From Tenacibaculum singaporense (GTDB lineage Bacteria; Bacteroidota; Bacteroidia; Flavobacteriales; Flavobacteriaceae), in NCBI RefSeq assembly GCF_003867015.1, contig NZ_CP032548.1, positions 3,447,705 through 3,511,704 of the forward strand: a stretch of 64,000 nt of DNA, written 5' to 3'. The notes beneath the pieces are model-generated. The model was not told the DNA's origin. It ran no database searches and saw only the letters and a list, made by a program, of their open reading frames with translations. Each line of letters begins with the position of its first letter. Positions within the stretch are counted from its first letter, which is position 1. Below are positions 10,275 through 19,219 of this stretch, in pieces. Position numbers and translations under genes: made by a program.

Positions 10275-10458
10275 AACTTTAGAGTTGTTTCAGATCATTC
10301 CCCAATAATCATATAAAAATCTTACTCTATAAAGAAATCCACTACTATAACAAGTGACTAATAAAATACCCTACCTTTTTTTTTGAAAAATTTATTTAAA
10401 TAAAAAATCTTTTTTTAGCCTTTCTTTTTTTAGTTTTAGTTTTCTTTGCATCCCATTC

Positions 10459-11589
10459 ATGAAAATACAACGAATCACATACATTTCTATAGGAACCAAC
10501 CAAGGAGATAAGCTAACTAACATTCAGAAAGCAATTAACTTAATTGCGGATAAAGTAGGTGCTGTATTAAAAGTAGCATCTGTATACGAAACTGCTTCAT
10601 GGGGATTTGACAGTAATAATTTTTACAACACTTGTATTAAAGTTTCAACGTATTTACCTCCAGAACAGTTAATACTTAGATTACTTTCTATAGAAAAAGA
10701 GCTTGGAAGAACTCGAAAAAATACCGAAGGATATTCTGATAGGTTAATAGATTTAGATATTTTATTATTTGATGATGAGATTATCTTCTCTAAAACCTTA
10801 ATCGTGCCACATCCAAGAATGTTAGAACGTAAATTCGCTTTAGTTCCTTTGGTTGATATTGCCCGTAATGTTATTCATCCAATAGAAAAAAAACATTTAT
10901 ATATTTGTTTAGAAAATTGCCCAGACACTTCTGAAATTACAAAGCTTAGTATAAAATTAAAAAGACCTGTTCCCATTACCGAAAAGTATAATTACATAGC
11001 TATTGAAGGTAATATTGGTGCCGGAAAAACATCATTAGCCAATATGATGTCTGATGAATTTAACGCAAAAATTGTCTTAGAACGTTTTGCGGACAATCCG
11101 TTTTTACCAAAGTTTTATAACGACAATGAGCGCTATGCTTTTCCTTTAGAAATGAGTTTTTTAGCAGATCGTTACCAACAACTTTCTGACGATTTAGCGC
11201 AATTCGATTTATTTAAAAACTTTATTGTTTCTGATTACTATATTTTTAAATCACTCATTTTTGCACAAGTGACTTTGCATAGTGATGAGTATAAGTTGTA
11301 TAGAAAAATGTTTGATTTAATGTACAAAGAAATCACAAAGCCTGATTTGTATGTGTACTTATATCAAAATACAGAGCGTTTGTTAGAAAACATTAAAAAA
11401 CGCGGGCGCGATTACGAACAAAATATAGAAGCGAGTTACTTACAAAAAATCCATGATGGTTACAGCAATTTTATTAAAACACAACCTGATTTAAATATTC
11501 TAATTGTTGATGTTTCTGATTTAGATTTTGTAAACAACTCTAATGATTATGAAACCATTATTAATAAGATAAAAAATTACAACGCATAA
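10459..11589 (+). CDS. folK: Bifunctional HPPK (FolK)-deoxynucleoside kinase fusion
   Basis: This 376-residue protein joins two enzymes. Residues 1 to about 165 are 6-hydroxymethyl-7,8-dihydropterin pyrophosphokinase of folate synthesis, with GTNQGDK (12-18), DRLIDLDILLF (94-104) and PHPRMLERKFALVPL (117-131). Residues about 178-376 are a deoxynucleoside kinase with P-loop GNIGAGKT (184-191) and lid KKRGRDYEQ. The frame is continuous with no internal start or stop, so the fusion is real in this sequence. It links folate supply with dNTP salvage. The kinase half is a paralog of the gene at 1435. Confidence 0.93.
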   Translation: MKIQRITYISIGTNQGDKLTNIQKAINLIADKVGAVLKVASVYETASWGFDSNNFYNTCIKVSTYLPPEQLILRLLSIEKELGRTRKNTEGYSDRLIDLDILLFDDEIIFSKTLIVPHPRMLERKFALVPLVDIARNVIHPIEKKHLYICLENCPDTSEITKLSIKLKRPVPITEKYNYIAIEGNIGAGKTSLANMMSDEFNAKIVLERFADNPFLPKFYNDNERYAFPLEMSFLADRYQQLSDDLAQFDLFKNFIVSDYYIFKSLIFAQVTLHSDEYKLYRKMFDLMYKEITKPDLYVYLYQNTERLLENIKKRGRDYEQNIEASYLQKIHDGYSNFIKTQPDLNILIVDVSDLDFVNNSNDYETIINKIKNYNA

Positions 11590-11617
11590 AAAAGCAGCTT
11601 TTAAAGCTGCTTTTTTT
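11588..11617. terminator. Bidirectional terminator between folK-dNK and gldC
   Basis: Symmetric hairpin (AAAAAAGCAGCT / AGCTGCTTTTTT) between convergent genes. It overlaps the folK stop region and reaches the last bases of gldC, so it can serve both strands. Confidence 0.85.
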
Positions 11618-11954
11618 ATTTCTTAATTAACTCTAGCTTTTCAGCAAAGTAATCGCAAAAATCACGCATGGTAGCACTCATTTTTTCGTCGTTTGTAGCT
11701 CTTTCAAAAGAGTTTGCCATAGACACTAAAGTTTGATGGAAAAATTGCTTCATTTCATCTACAGGCATATCTTTAGTCCATAAATCCATACGTAACGTAT
11801 CTTTTTGTTTATGATCCCAAACAGATAGCATAATTGCTTTTGAAGCTTCATCTTTTATACCTCCGTCTTCTGCATTCCAAGTAATTTCTTCTGGAATTCT
11901 ATTTTCGTCTAACCCTACTTTAAATGTTATTTTTGATGTATGCTCTATCGCCAT
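11616..11954 (-). CDS. gldC: Gliding motility protein GldC
   Basis: This 112-residue cytoplasmic protein matches the GldC family in length and sequence (starts MAIEHTSKITF, centre WNAEDGG). GldC supports Bacteroidota gliding and stabilises GldB, but its molecular activity is not known. Its start codon overlaps the gldB stop by one base, so the two are translationally coupled as in Flavobacterium. Confidence 0.92.
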   Translation of the reverse strand: MAIEHTSKITFKVGLDENRIPEEITWNAEDGGIKDEASKAIMLSVWDHKQKDTLRMDLWTKDMPVDEMKQFFHQTLVSMANSFERATNDEKMSATMRDFCDYFAEKLELIKK

Positions 11955-12916
11955 TATCTTTTTGGTTTATATCTTGAGTTTTTGAAGATTTCCTCTTCAC
12001 TTGTTTGTAATAATTGATGCAAAGATACATCATTCTTTTGCATGTACGAACGTACGATTTGCCAACCAATCCACTCTCCTATTCTACCAGGTGATTGACC
12101 ATCTTCTTCCATATAGAACTTAGAAAAAGGAGCTAGATCTAAAAAACGTTTATCTACATCTTTACTAGTACTGTACAATAAATCTTTTTCTATAAAATAC
12201 ATCCAAATTTGTTCTTCATTTCTCTCTGCCCACTCTAGTTTCTTTTGTGAATACCCTATTTTTACAGCATCAGGTATGTTAGGTAAATAAGCATCTAGCA
12301 AATACATTTTTTTTCCTCGATAAATCATTTTGTCTATGAAACTTCTCGCCATACTTGGCAACATTTGTTTACTTACTATAGCCTTGGCAACGTCAACTAC
12401 GATGTGTTTTTTAGTATTATTTTGCTTTACATAAGCCGGATAGTCATTATAAAACTCATGTTCTTTTCCTAGGTAAGAATCTAAAGAAATCAACAATAAA
12501 CTATCAGTATACACAATCCTGTTATTATAATCAATATTTGTTAGCATGGTAATCACTTTCGGACTAACAAACCTTGGATTATAATATTTTACATGCTTAA
12601 ATAATGATATTAACTGCTCCTTTTCTTCTTCTATATCAGGAAAAACTTTTTGGGTTTCAGTAAATAACTCTTGCTCATCTTTATTATTAATTTTGTTTAC
12701 CCAAACACTATCAGGTTGAGGAGGAAAAAGCATCGGATACTTTTCTTTTGTCTTATTTAATTCGTTTAGTTTAGTTGTATAAAAATCAACATCAAAACGG
12801 TCTACATCAACATTTACGTTAATCGTAGATACATCTACATCTAACTTGTTACTTTCATCATTTTTACATGAAAGGCTTATGAAAACTAACGCAACTAGTG
12901 CTAAAATTTTTCTCAT
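11954..12916 (-). CDS. gldB: Gliding motility lipoprotein GldB
   Basis: This 320-residue protein has a lipoprotein signal peptide with lipobox SLSC (lipidated cysteine at residue 17). It matches GldB, an essential gliding component linked to type IX secretion. It lies divergently next to nadE and upstream of gldC, the conserved flavobacterial arrangement. The catalytic role, if any, is unknown. Confidence 0.92.
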   Translation of the reverse strand: MRKILALVALVFISLSCKNDESNKLDVDVSTINVNVDVDRFDVDFYTTKLNELNKTKEKYPMLFPPQPDSVWVNKINNKDEQELFTETQKVFPDIEEEKEQLISLFKHVKYYNPRFVSPKVITMLTNIDYNNRIVYTDSLLLISLDSYLGKEHEFYNDYPAYVKQNNTKKHIVVDVAKAIVSKQMLPSMARSFIDKMIYRGKKMYLLDAYLPNIPDAVKIGYSQKKLEWAERNEEQIWMYFIEKDLLYSTSKDVDKRFLDLAPFSKFYMEEDGQSPGRIGEWIGWQIVRSYMQKNDVSLHQLLQTSEEEIFKNSRYKPKR

Positions 12917-13008
12917 GAACTTTAGTATATTTACATTCTAAATTACAACGTCGAAATTACTAAATTAGTTTTTACCACTTAACTGTAAACTCTTAAAATA
13001 TCACAAAA

Positions 13009-13797
13009 ATGAATACTCCTAAGGTTGCTGAACACATTATAAATTGGTTAAAAGATTACGCTACAAATGCCAAAGTAAATGGTTTTGTTGTAGGAATTTC
13101 TGGCGGTATTGATAGTGCAGTTACTTCAACTTTGTGTGCTAAAACTGGTTTACCTACGTTGTGTGTTGAGTTACCTATTCATCAAGCTAAAAGTCAAGTA
13201 AGCAGAGCTAATGAACACATAAAACAATTAAAAGAACGCTTTAGCAATGTAAGTGAAGCAGAAGTAAATTTAACCTCTACTTTTGAAGATTTTAAAACGG
13301 TCGTTCCTCCAGTAGAGTCTTCTCCTAAAGTAGATTTAGCTTTGGCAAACACCCGTGCTCGTTTACGTATGACAACTTTGTATTATTTTGCTGGCATACA
13401 AGGTTTACTAGTAGCAGGAACTGGAAATAAAGTGGAAGATTTTGGTGTAGGTTTTTATACCAAATACGGAGATGGTGGTGTTGATTTGAGTCCTATCGCT
13501 GACTTAGTAAAATCAGAGGTATATGAATTGGCCGCATATTTAGATGTTCCTTCTTCTATTCAAAAAGCGCAACCTACTGATGGTTTATTTGGTGATAGTA
13601 GAACAGACGAAGACCAAATAGGAGCTTCATACGACGAGTTAGAATGGGCAATGGAAATGCAAAATGCTGGTAAAAATGTGGATGACTTTTCTGGTAGAGA
13701 ACTAGAGGTATATAAAATATACACGCGTCTTAACCGAATTAATCAGCATAAAATGATTCCTATTCCTATTTGTGAAATTCCTAAAGAATTAAAGTAA
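13009..13797 (+). CDS. nadE: NH3-dependent NAD+ synthetase
   Basis: This 262-residue enzyme amidates deamido-NAD to NAD. It shows the ATP pyrophosphatase motif SGGIDS (31-36), the VAGTGNKVEDFGVGF segment and the PTDGLFGDSRTDEDQIG loop. No glutaminase domain is fused, so ammonia is the nitrogen source. It is divergent from gldB. Confidence 0.96.
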   Translation: MNTPKVAEHIINWLKDYATNAKVNGFVVGISGGIDSAVTSTLCAKTGLPTLCVELPIHQAKSQVSRANEHIKQLKERFSNVSEAEVNLTSTFEDFKTVVPPVESSPKVDLALANTRARLRMTTLYYFAGIQGLLVAGTGNKVEDFGVGFYTKYGDGGVDLSPIADLVKSEVYELAAYLDVPSSIQKAQPTDGLFGDSRTDEDQIGASYDELEWAMEMQNAGKNVDDFSGRELEVYKIYTRLNRINQHKMIPIPICEIPKELK

Positions 13798-13920
13798 ATT
13801 AACCGACATCATTTGTCGCTTAATCCTTTGGTAAGCGCTCTTTTTATGCCCGTTAGAAATATTAAAAGGTAATATAACTAGCAACCTAAGCAACTCTAGA
13901 ATTTGTAGCAACTTTCTCAT
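13789..13920 (-). CDS. Possible small hydrophobic/basic protein (43 residues)
   Basis: A short frame starts MRKLLQILELLRLLVILPF and ends with a basic tail. It is preceded by a purine-rich stretch and, further up, by TAACTTCG, one mismatch from the TAnnTTTG promoter element. The 3' end overlaps the nadE end by 9 bases in convergent orientation. I do not recognise a family. The membrane-like N-half plus basic C-half is plausible for a real small protein, but chance remains possible. The rest of the 13798-14013 gap is otherwise featureless. Confidence 0.3.
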   Translation of the reverse strand: MRKLLQILELLRLLVILPFNISNGHKKSAYQRIKRQMMSVNLL

Positions 13921-14013
13921 TTTTCTTTATTTTCTTGTTCTTTTCGCTGTCGAAGTTACAAAAAAAATGTTAAGAAACATAAATTCTTGAAAAATTAGCA
14001 ACTTACCAAGACC

Positions 14014-16023
14014 TTAGATTACACGGTTTAGTTTTTCAAAAAGACGTTTTTTTAACCCTGTATAATTACTTATTTCTTCTAGATTTGGAACTGCTTTTTG
14101 CTCTTGGCTTTCTTGTAAGATTTCTTTAATTTTTTCTTCAATCAAAACTCTACGTAAGTTTAAAATAGCATCCGTTACTAACTTTGGAAGAATTTTTACT
14201 GTTTCCGTTACAAAAACTTCTTTACGCTCCCAATCGCTTAGATTGTATTTTTCTTCATCCATCAAAATATTTGTTACAAGACTAGATATTTGTGGATTTT
14301 CGTGCATTACCAAATGATCTACTTTAATTTTTTCATCTTGATTTAATTGATGAATTAACTCATAATAGGTTAATCGAAATATTTCGTTGGTAAACTCTAT
14401 TTCATCTTCCTGTAAGTTCAAGTACAACTCGTTTGAAACCGTGTTTTGATATTCTTCTTTTTCTAAAAATGGACGTCCTCTTTCATCAACTGCGTCTACC
14501 CAGTTTACAAAATCAACAATTTCGTTACCATACAATAACAATATTCTTATAACTTCTTTTTCAAGAATATTTAACTGATTGATATTGTGTTGCAACTTTC
14601 CTTTCCCTCCTTTTATTGCTTCCATTGAAGCTTGCCCTTGCTCTTGAAAATATTCTGGAGGTGGTTGGTTAGGGTCTTGCCCTGCACTACTCTTTCTCGT
14701 TGCTGTTGCTCCTTTTTTTAACAACTGGGCTAACTCACTAAATAATACTCTCTCAGAAATGTCCATAATACGTGCACATTCTTGCACATACACTTCTCGT
14801 TGAATACCATCAGGAATTTTAGAAATACTTGTAACTATATCTCGAATTAAACCTGCTTTTTTTACAGGGTCGTTCGCCGCTTCTTTCATTAATAAAGAAA
14901 CCTTGAACTCTATAAAGTCTTGTGATTTTTCTTCTAAATACTGTTTTAATTCAGCATTAGAGTGTGCTTTAGCAAAACTATCAGGGTCTTCACCTTCAGG
15001 GAAAGCCACTACCCTTACATTCATTCCTTGCTCAAGAATTAAATCGATTCCACGAATTGAGGCTCTAATTCCTGCTGCATCACCATCAAAAAGCACAGTT
15101 ATATTCTGTGTTAATCGATTTACCAAACGAATTTGATCGGGCGTTAATGCAGTACCAGAAGAGGCTACGACATTTTCAATTCCTGATTGATGAAATGAAA
15201 TTACATCAGTATATCCTTCTACTAAAAAACAGTTATCTTCTTTCGCTATTTCTTTTTTAGCTTGATATAGACCGTAAAGAATTTTACTTTTATGATAGAT
15301 ATCACTCTCAGGAGAATTCAGGTATTTTGCGGCTTTTTTATCGTTGGTAAGTATTCTACCTCCAAAACCTAAAATACGTCCAGACATACTGTGAATAGGA
15401 AACATCACACGTCCTTTAAATCGGTCGAACTTCCTATCTTCTGCTCCTCCTTCTTTTACAATCGTTAAACCTGTAGATTTTAGATACTTTAAATCGTAAC
15501 CTTTATCCAACGCTGCTTTGGTAAAATTATCCCATTCGTCTTTACAATACCCTAAATCAAACTTTTCAATAGTATCTTCTCTAAACCCTCTCTCTTTGAA
15601 ATAAGACAGCCCAATTGCTCTTCCGTTTTGTGTATTCATTAATACATCATGAAAGTAGTCTTTGGCAAATTTTGAAACCAGAAACATACTTTCTCGCTCA
15701 TTCATCTGTTGTTTTTGCTCATCAGACTGCTCGGTTTCTTCAATTTCAATATTGTATTTTTTCGCTAACCAACGTATTGCTTCTGGATAGGTATAATGCT
15801 CGTGTTCCATTAAAAATGAAATTGCATTTCCTCCTTTTCCCGTACTAAAATCTTTCCAAATTTGTTTTACAGGCGATACCATAAACGAAGGAGTACGTTC
15901 GTCTGTAAACGGACTCAACCCTTTAAAGTTACTTCCTGATTTTTTTAACTGAACGAATTCTCCTATCACTTCCTCTACTCGAGCGCTTTCAAAAACTCTA
16001 TCTATGGTTTGTTGGGTTATCAT
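14014..16023 (-). CDS. dnaG: DNA primase DnaG with degenerate zinc-binding domain
   Basis: This 669-residue primase makes RNA primers at the fork. The order is an N-terminal zinc-binding-type fold (1-100), the primase core with TOPRIM motifs (VEGYTDVIS and FDGDAAGIRA, about 265-345) and a C-terminal helicase-binding region. The CHC2 zinc ligands are all replaced: S37 (GLSPF), T40, D58 and T61 (WKDFSTGKGG), though the surrounding fold signature TPSFMVSP is preserved. The core looks intact, so the enzyme is presumably functional. It is not linked here to rpoD or rpsU. Confidence 0.95.
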   Translation of the reverse strand: MITQQTIDRVFESARVEEVIGEFVQLKKSGSNFKGLSPFTDERTPSFMVSPVKQIWKDFSTGKGGNAISFLMEHEHYTYPEAIRWLAKKYNIEIEETEQSDEQKQQMNERESMFLVSKFAKDYFHDVLMNTQNGRAIGLSYFKERGFREDTIEKFDLGYCKDEWDNFTKAALDKGYDLKYLKSTGLTIVKEGGAEDRKFDRFKGRVMFPIHSMSGRILGFGGRILTNDKKAAKYLNSPESDIYHKSKILYGLYQAKKEIAKEDNCFLVEGYTDVISFHQSGIENVVASSGTALTPDQIRLVNRLTQNITVLFDGDAAGIRASIRGIDLILEQGMNVRVVAFPEGEDPDSFAKAHSNAELKQYLEEKSQDFIEFKVSLLMKEAANDPVKKAGLIRDIVTSISKIPDGIQREVYVQECARIMDISERVLFSELAQLLKKGATATRKSSAGQDPNQPPPEYFQEQGQASMEAIKGGKGKLQHNINQLNILEKEVIRILLLYGNEIVDFVNWVDAVDERGRPFLEKEEYQNTVSNELYLNLQEDEIEFTNEIFRLTYYELIHQLNQDEKIKVDHLVMHENPQISSLVTNILMDEEKYNLSDWERKEVFVTETVKILPKLVTDAILNLRRVLIEEKIKEILQESQEQKAVPNLEEISNYTGLKKRLFEKLNRVI

Positions 16024-16044
16024 ATATTATAAAAATACAACTAA

Positions 16045-16052
16045 CAAATATA
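16045..16052 (-). promoter_or_regulatory. Putative -7 promoter element for dnaG
   Basis: On the minus strand this reads TATATTTG, an exact TAnnTTTG match 22 bases upstream of the dnaG start codon. No -33 TTTG is found at the usual distance. Confidence 0.45.
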
Positions 16053-16103
16053 CTACTAGTTTTAAAAGTTATCTTATTGTTATAAAACTCTAGGCAAATT
16101 TAA

Positions 16104-16134
16104 TTTGCTAAAAACATATAATTACATAATTTTG
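16104..16134 (+). promoter_or_regulatory. Complete flavobacterial promoter for the leucine-rich repeat protein gene
   Basis: TTTG (16104-16107), 19 bases, then TAATTTTG (16127-16134): exact consensus and spacing. Transcription would begin near 16141, which rules out the upstream TTG at 16105 as a start codon. Confidence 0.75.
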
Positions 16135-16149
16135 GCAAAAATTCCCCTT

Positions 16150-17082
16150 ATGATGAAAACAATTACCCCCTTTTGTTTTGCAACATTATTTGCATTTAAC
16201 ATCTACTCACAAGAAACTATTCGAATTCCAGATATTGGCTTAGAAGAATGTTTAATCAATTTAAAAATTGACTCTAATGGTTTAAATGGTAGTATTACAA
16301 TTAGTGATGCAGAATATGTTACCAACTTAAATATTAACGATCCTGTTACAAACAAAGACTTACCTAATGTTTATTCTAAAATTAAAGATTTAACTGGTTT
16401 AGAAAGTTTTCCTAATTTAAAACGTTTAGATTGTTTTGGTAACGAGATTACAAAAATTGATTTATCGCAAAGCTCTTCTATTAGTTTCTTAAACTGTAGT
16501 GAAAACAAAATTGAGCGTTTAGACGTTAGTAAAAACCCTAACTTAACTTATATAAGTTGCGATTATAACAAATTAACATCTTTAATACTAGGTGAAAATC
16601 CTAATATTCAAAGTTTATACGCTAGTTACAATCAACTTACTACATTAGACGTTTCAAACTGTCCTAATTTAGAAAGTATGGATGTTACAGGAAATAAGAT
16701 TAAAACTATTATCGTTAGTAAAGAACAACTAGCTAACATTCCTCAAGGTTGGTATAAAGACGAAAAAACTACGTATGCAACAAGTAATGGTGTTGTAGCG
16801 GACAACAAAGTTACAGAAGAAATTGTTGAAGAGATTGTTGTAGAAGAGGCAGAAAAAAAGACAGTAAAAACCACTGAAAGCAAACCTGAAGAGGTTAAAA
16901 AGCCTGTACAAAAGTATGCTGAAAGCTTTAAACAATTAGTTATTTCTGAATATGAGAAAAGTGTTTTAAATGAAAAATACTTAAAGCAAATAAGAGAAGA
17001 TCTTATGCACAAATATGATATTAAAGATGAAGAAATTACTAAATGGATAGAACAATATAGTAAGCTTCATAAAACAGAATAA
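16150..17082 (+). CDS. Secreted leucine-rich repeat protein
   Basis: The start is placed at the ATG pair 16150/16153, because the promoter overlaps the longer frame and an export signal begins there (MMKTITPFCF, ending near YSQ). The 310-residue product has irregular leucine-rich repeats of the Bacteroidota type (residues about 75-190, units such as LKRLDCFGNEITKIDLS and LTYISCDYNKLTSL). An acidic, valine/glutamate-rich linker (about 215-255) and a charged helical C-terminus follow. Such proteins mediate protein contacts at the envelope or outside. No partner is apparent from the neighbours. Confidence 0.8.
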   Translation: MMKTITPFCFATLFAFNIYSQETIRIPDIGLEECLINLKIDSNGLNGSITISDAEYVTNLNINDPVTNKDLPNVYSKIKDLTGLESFPNLKRLDCFGNEITKIDLSQSSSISFLNCSENKIERLDVSKNPNLTYISCDYNKLTSLILGENPNIQSLYASYNQLTTLDVSNCPNLESMDVTGNKIKTIIVSKEQLANIPQGWYKDEKTTYATSNGVVADNKVTEEIVEEIVVEEAEKKTVKTTESKPEEVKKPVQKYAESFKQLVISEYEKSVLNEKYLKQIREDLMHKYDIKDEEITKWIEQYSKLHKTE

Positions 17083-17096
17083 CATATTTATAAAAT

Positions 17097-17128
17097 AAAA
17101 AAAGCCATCTAATTAGATGGCTTTTTTT
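17097..17128. terminator. Bidirectional terminator between the LRR gene and clpX
   Basis: Stem AAAAAAGCCATCT / AGATGGCTTTTTT with an AATT loop between convergent genes; A and T runs on both sides serve both strands. Confidence 0.88.
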
Positions 17129-17148
17129 ATTTCTTTCAGTAAATATTT

Positions 17149-18387
17149 TTAAGATGCAGCTCTTAATTTCTTTAATGCCGACTTTGTTAATTTCGACTCT
17201 GCATATTCTTTTGTTACCTTAAATTCTTTTTCTTCAGAACTTGGCATGTCAAACATCGCATCGGTTAAAATAGCTTCACATAACGAACGTAATCCACGAG
17301 CACCTAACTTATACTCTACTGCCTTGTTAACAATAAACTGTAATGCTTCTTCAGTCATCGTAAACTCAACATCGTCCATTGAAAACAACTTGGTATATTG
17401 CTTTATAATTGAGTTCTTAGGCTCTGTTAAAATAGCTCTAAGTGTTTTTTCATCTAACGGATTCATATAACTCAATACTGGTAAACGACCAATTATTTCT
17501 GGAATTAATCCGAAAGATTTTAAATCTAATGGTGTAATGTATTGTAATAAGTTGTCGTGATCGATTTTATCTTCTTCTACCGAGGCACTATAACCAACCG
17601 CTTGCATATTTAAACGTTTACTAATAATTCTATCTATTCCAGAGAAAGCTCCTCCAGCAATAAATAAAATATCTTTGGTATTTACTTCAATAAACTTTTG
17701 TTCTGGGTGCTTTCTTCCTCCTTTAGGAGCTACATTTACAACTGCTCCTTCTAATAACTTTAATAAAGCTTGTTGCACACCTTCACCAGAAACATCACGT
17801 GTAATTGATGGATTGTCTCCTTTACGAGCTATTTTATCTATTTCATCAATAAATACAATACCTCTTTCTGCTTTTTCAACATCGTAATCAGCTGCTTGTA
17901 ACAAACGACTCAAAATACTTTCCACATCTTCTCCTACATAACCTGCTTGTGTTAACACGGTAGCATCTACAATAGAAAATGGTACGTTCAGCATTCTTGC
18001 AATTGTACGAGCTACTAAGGTTTTTCCTGTTCCTGTTTCTCCTACTAAAACGATATTTGATTTTTCAATCTCTACCTCATCTTCGTCATCTCTAGTTTGT
18101 AACAATCTTTTATAGTGATTGTACACTGCTACAGACATGGCTCTTTTGGTTTGATCTTGCCCTATGATATATTCATCTAAAAAAGCTTTAATTTCTCTTG
18201 GCTTTTTTAAGGTAAGATCTTTTGATAAATCACTTGTTTTAGCTTCAGCTATTTCCTCTTCTACAATTCCATGAGCTTGCTCAATACATTTATCACATAT
18301 ATGTGCATCTAAACCTGCGATTAATAAATCGGTTTCTGGTTTTTTACGCCCACAAAAGGAACATTGTAAATTTTCTTCTTTCGACAT
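17149..18387 (-). CDS. clpX: ATP-dependent Clp protease ATP-binding subunit ClpX
   Basis: This 412-residue AAA+ unfoldase feeds substrates to ClpP. The N-terminal zinc finger is intact (C9, C12, C31, C34), in contrast to AccD and DnaG in this window. Walker A GETGTGKT (115-122), Walker B IVFIDEIDKIA and the pore loop GYVGEDVES are present. It lies 43 bases behind clpP in the usual order tig-clpP-clpX. Confidence 0.98.
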   Translation of the reverse strand: MSKEENLQCSFCGRKKPETDLLIAGLDAHICDKCIEQAHGIVEEEIAEAKTSDLSKDLTLKKPREIKAFLDEYIIGQDQTKRAMSVAVYNHYKRLLQTRDDEDEVEIEKSNIVLVGETGTGKTLVARTIARMLNVPFSIVDATVLTQAGYVGEDVESILSRLLQAADYDVEKAERGIVFIDEIDKIARKGDNPSITRDVSGEGVQQALLKLLEGAVVNVAPKGGRKHPEQKFIEVNTKDILFIAGGAFSGIDRIISKRLNMQAVGYSASVEEDKIDHDNLLQYITPLDLKSFGLIPEIIGRLPVLSYMNPLDEKTLRAILTEPKNSIIKQYTKLFSMDDVEFTMTEEALQFIVNKAVEYKLGARGLRSLCEAILTDAMFDMPSSEEKEFKVTKEYAESKLTKSALKKLRAAS

Positions 18388-18391
18388 CTTA

Positions 18392-18430
18392 TCAGCTTAT
18401 TGCCAACAGCTCACTGCTATTAGCTGTTTA
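18392..18430. repeat. Short imperfect palindromic block between clpP and clpX
   Basis: Repeated CAGCT/AGCTG and CAGC/GCTG-type arms around a TAGCAGTG core give an imperfect hairpin in the clpP-clpX gap. It may be one copy of an interspersed repeat. No second clear copy was found in the window. Confidence 0.35.
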
Positions 18431-19090
18431 TTATTTTCTAGTTAAAATTTCGTCTACCATACCATAAGCTTTCGCTTCTTCGGCTTTCATCCAATAATCT
18501 CTATCAGAATCTTGGTTTACTTTTTCTACTGTTTGACCTGAGTGTTTTGATATTATTTGATACAACTCATCTTTTAATTTTAAAATTTCACGAGCTGTAA
18601 TTTCAATATCAGATGCTTGCCCTTGTGCTCCACCTAATGGTTGGTGAATCATAATACGAGAATGTGGTAACGCAGAACGTTTTCCTTTTTCTCCTGCACA
18701 CATTAACACAGCTCCCATAGAAGCAGCCATACCTGTACAAATTGTTGCTACATCTGGTTTAATAAACTGCATAGTATCATAAATACCTAAACCAGCATAT
18801 ACTCCACCTCCTGGTGAGTTGATGTAAATTGAAATATCTTTATTCGCATCTACACTTTCTAAGAATAATAATTGTGCTTGAATTATATTAGCTACTTGGT
18901 CGTTAATTCCAGTACCTAAAAAGATAATTCTATCCATCATTAAACGAGAAAAAACATCCATTTGAGTAATATTCATCTGACGTTCTTCCATAATATATGG
19001 CGTTAAACTACTTGTAATTTTCCCATAGTAGTTACTATTTATTCCGTGGTGCTTAGTTGCGTATTTTTCGAACTCTTTTCCGTAATCCAT
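18431..19090 (-). CDS. clpP: ATP-dependent Clp protease proteolytic subunit ClpP
   Basis: This 219-residue serine peptidase forms the tetradecameric chamber of ClpXP. The nucleophile is S124 (in GMAASMGAV) and the histidine is H149 (in MIHQPLGG). [10 protein letters not shown] marks the substrate-binding loop. The sequence includes a slightly extended N-terminus. It is separated from tig by a terminator and followed directly by clpX. Confidence 0.98.
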   Translation of the reverse strand: MDYGKEFEKYATKHHGINSNYYGKITSSLTPYIMEERQMNITQMDVFSRLMMDRIIFLGTGINDQVANIIQAQLLFLESVDANKDISIYINSPGGGVYAGLGIYDTMQFIKPDVATICTGMAASMGAVLMCAGEKGKRSALPHSRIMIHQPLGGAQGQASDIEITAREILKLKDELYQIISKHSGQTVEKVNQDSDRDYWMKAEEAKAYGMVDEILTRK

Positions 19091-19165
19091 TTTTAAAATG
19101 TTTTTGGGTTATAAAGATGTAAATATAAGAACTATTTCGTTAGTATTTTGTTACAGTTAATGGCT

Positions 19166-19195
19166 AAAAAAACCTGAATGTACATTCAGGTTTTT
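19166..19195 (-). terminator. Intrinsic terminator after tig
   Basis: Palindromic stem CCTGAATG / CATTCAGG flanked by A and T runs, between tig and clpP. Part of the transcription of clpP must restart or read through here. Confidence 0.85.
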
Positions 19196-19219
19196 ATTTA
19201 TAACATCAGTAATTAACTG

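Noticed and set aside
16105..16149. N-terminal extension of the leucine-rich repeat protein from a TTG codon
   Set aside because: The segment coincides with a complete promoter, and the signal peptide begins at 16150.
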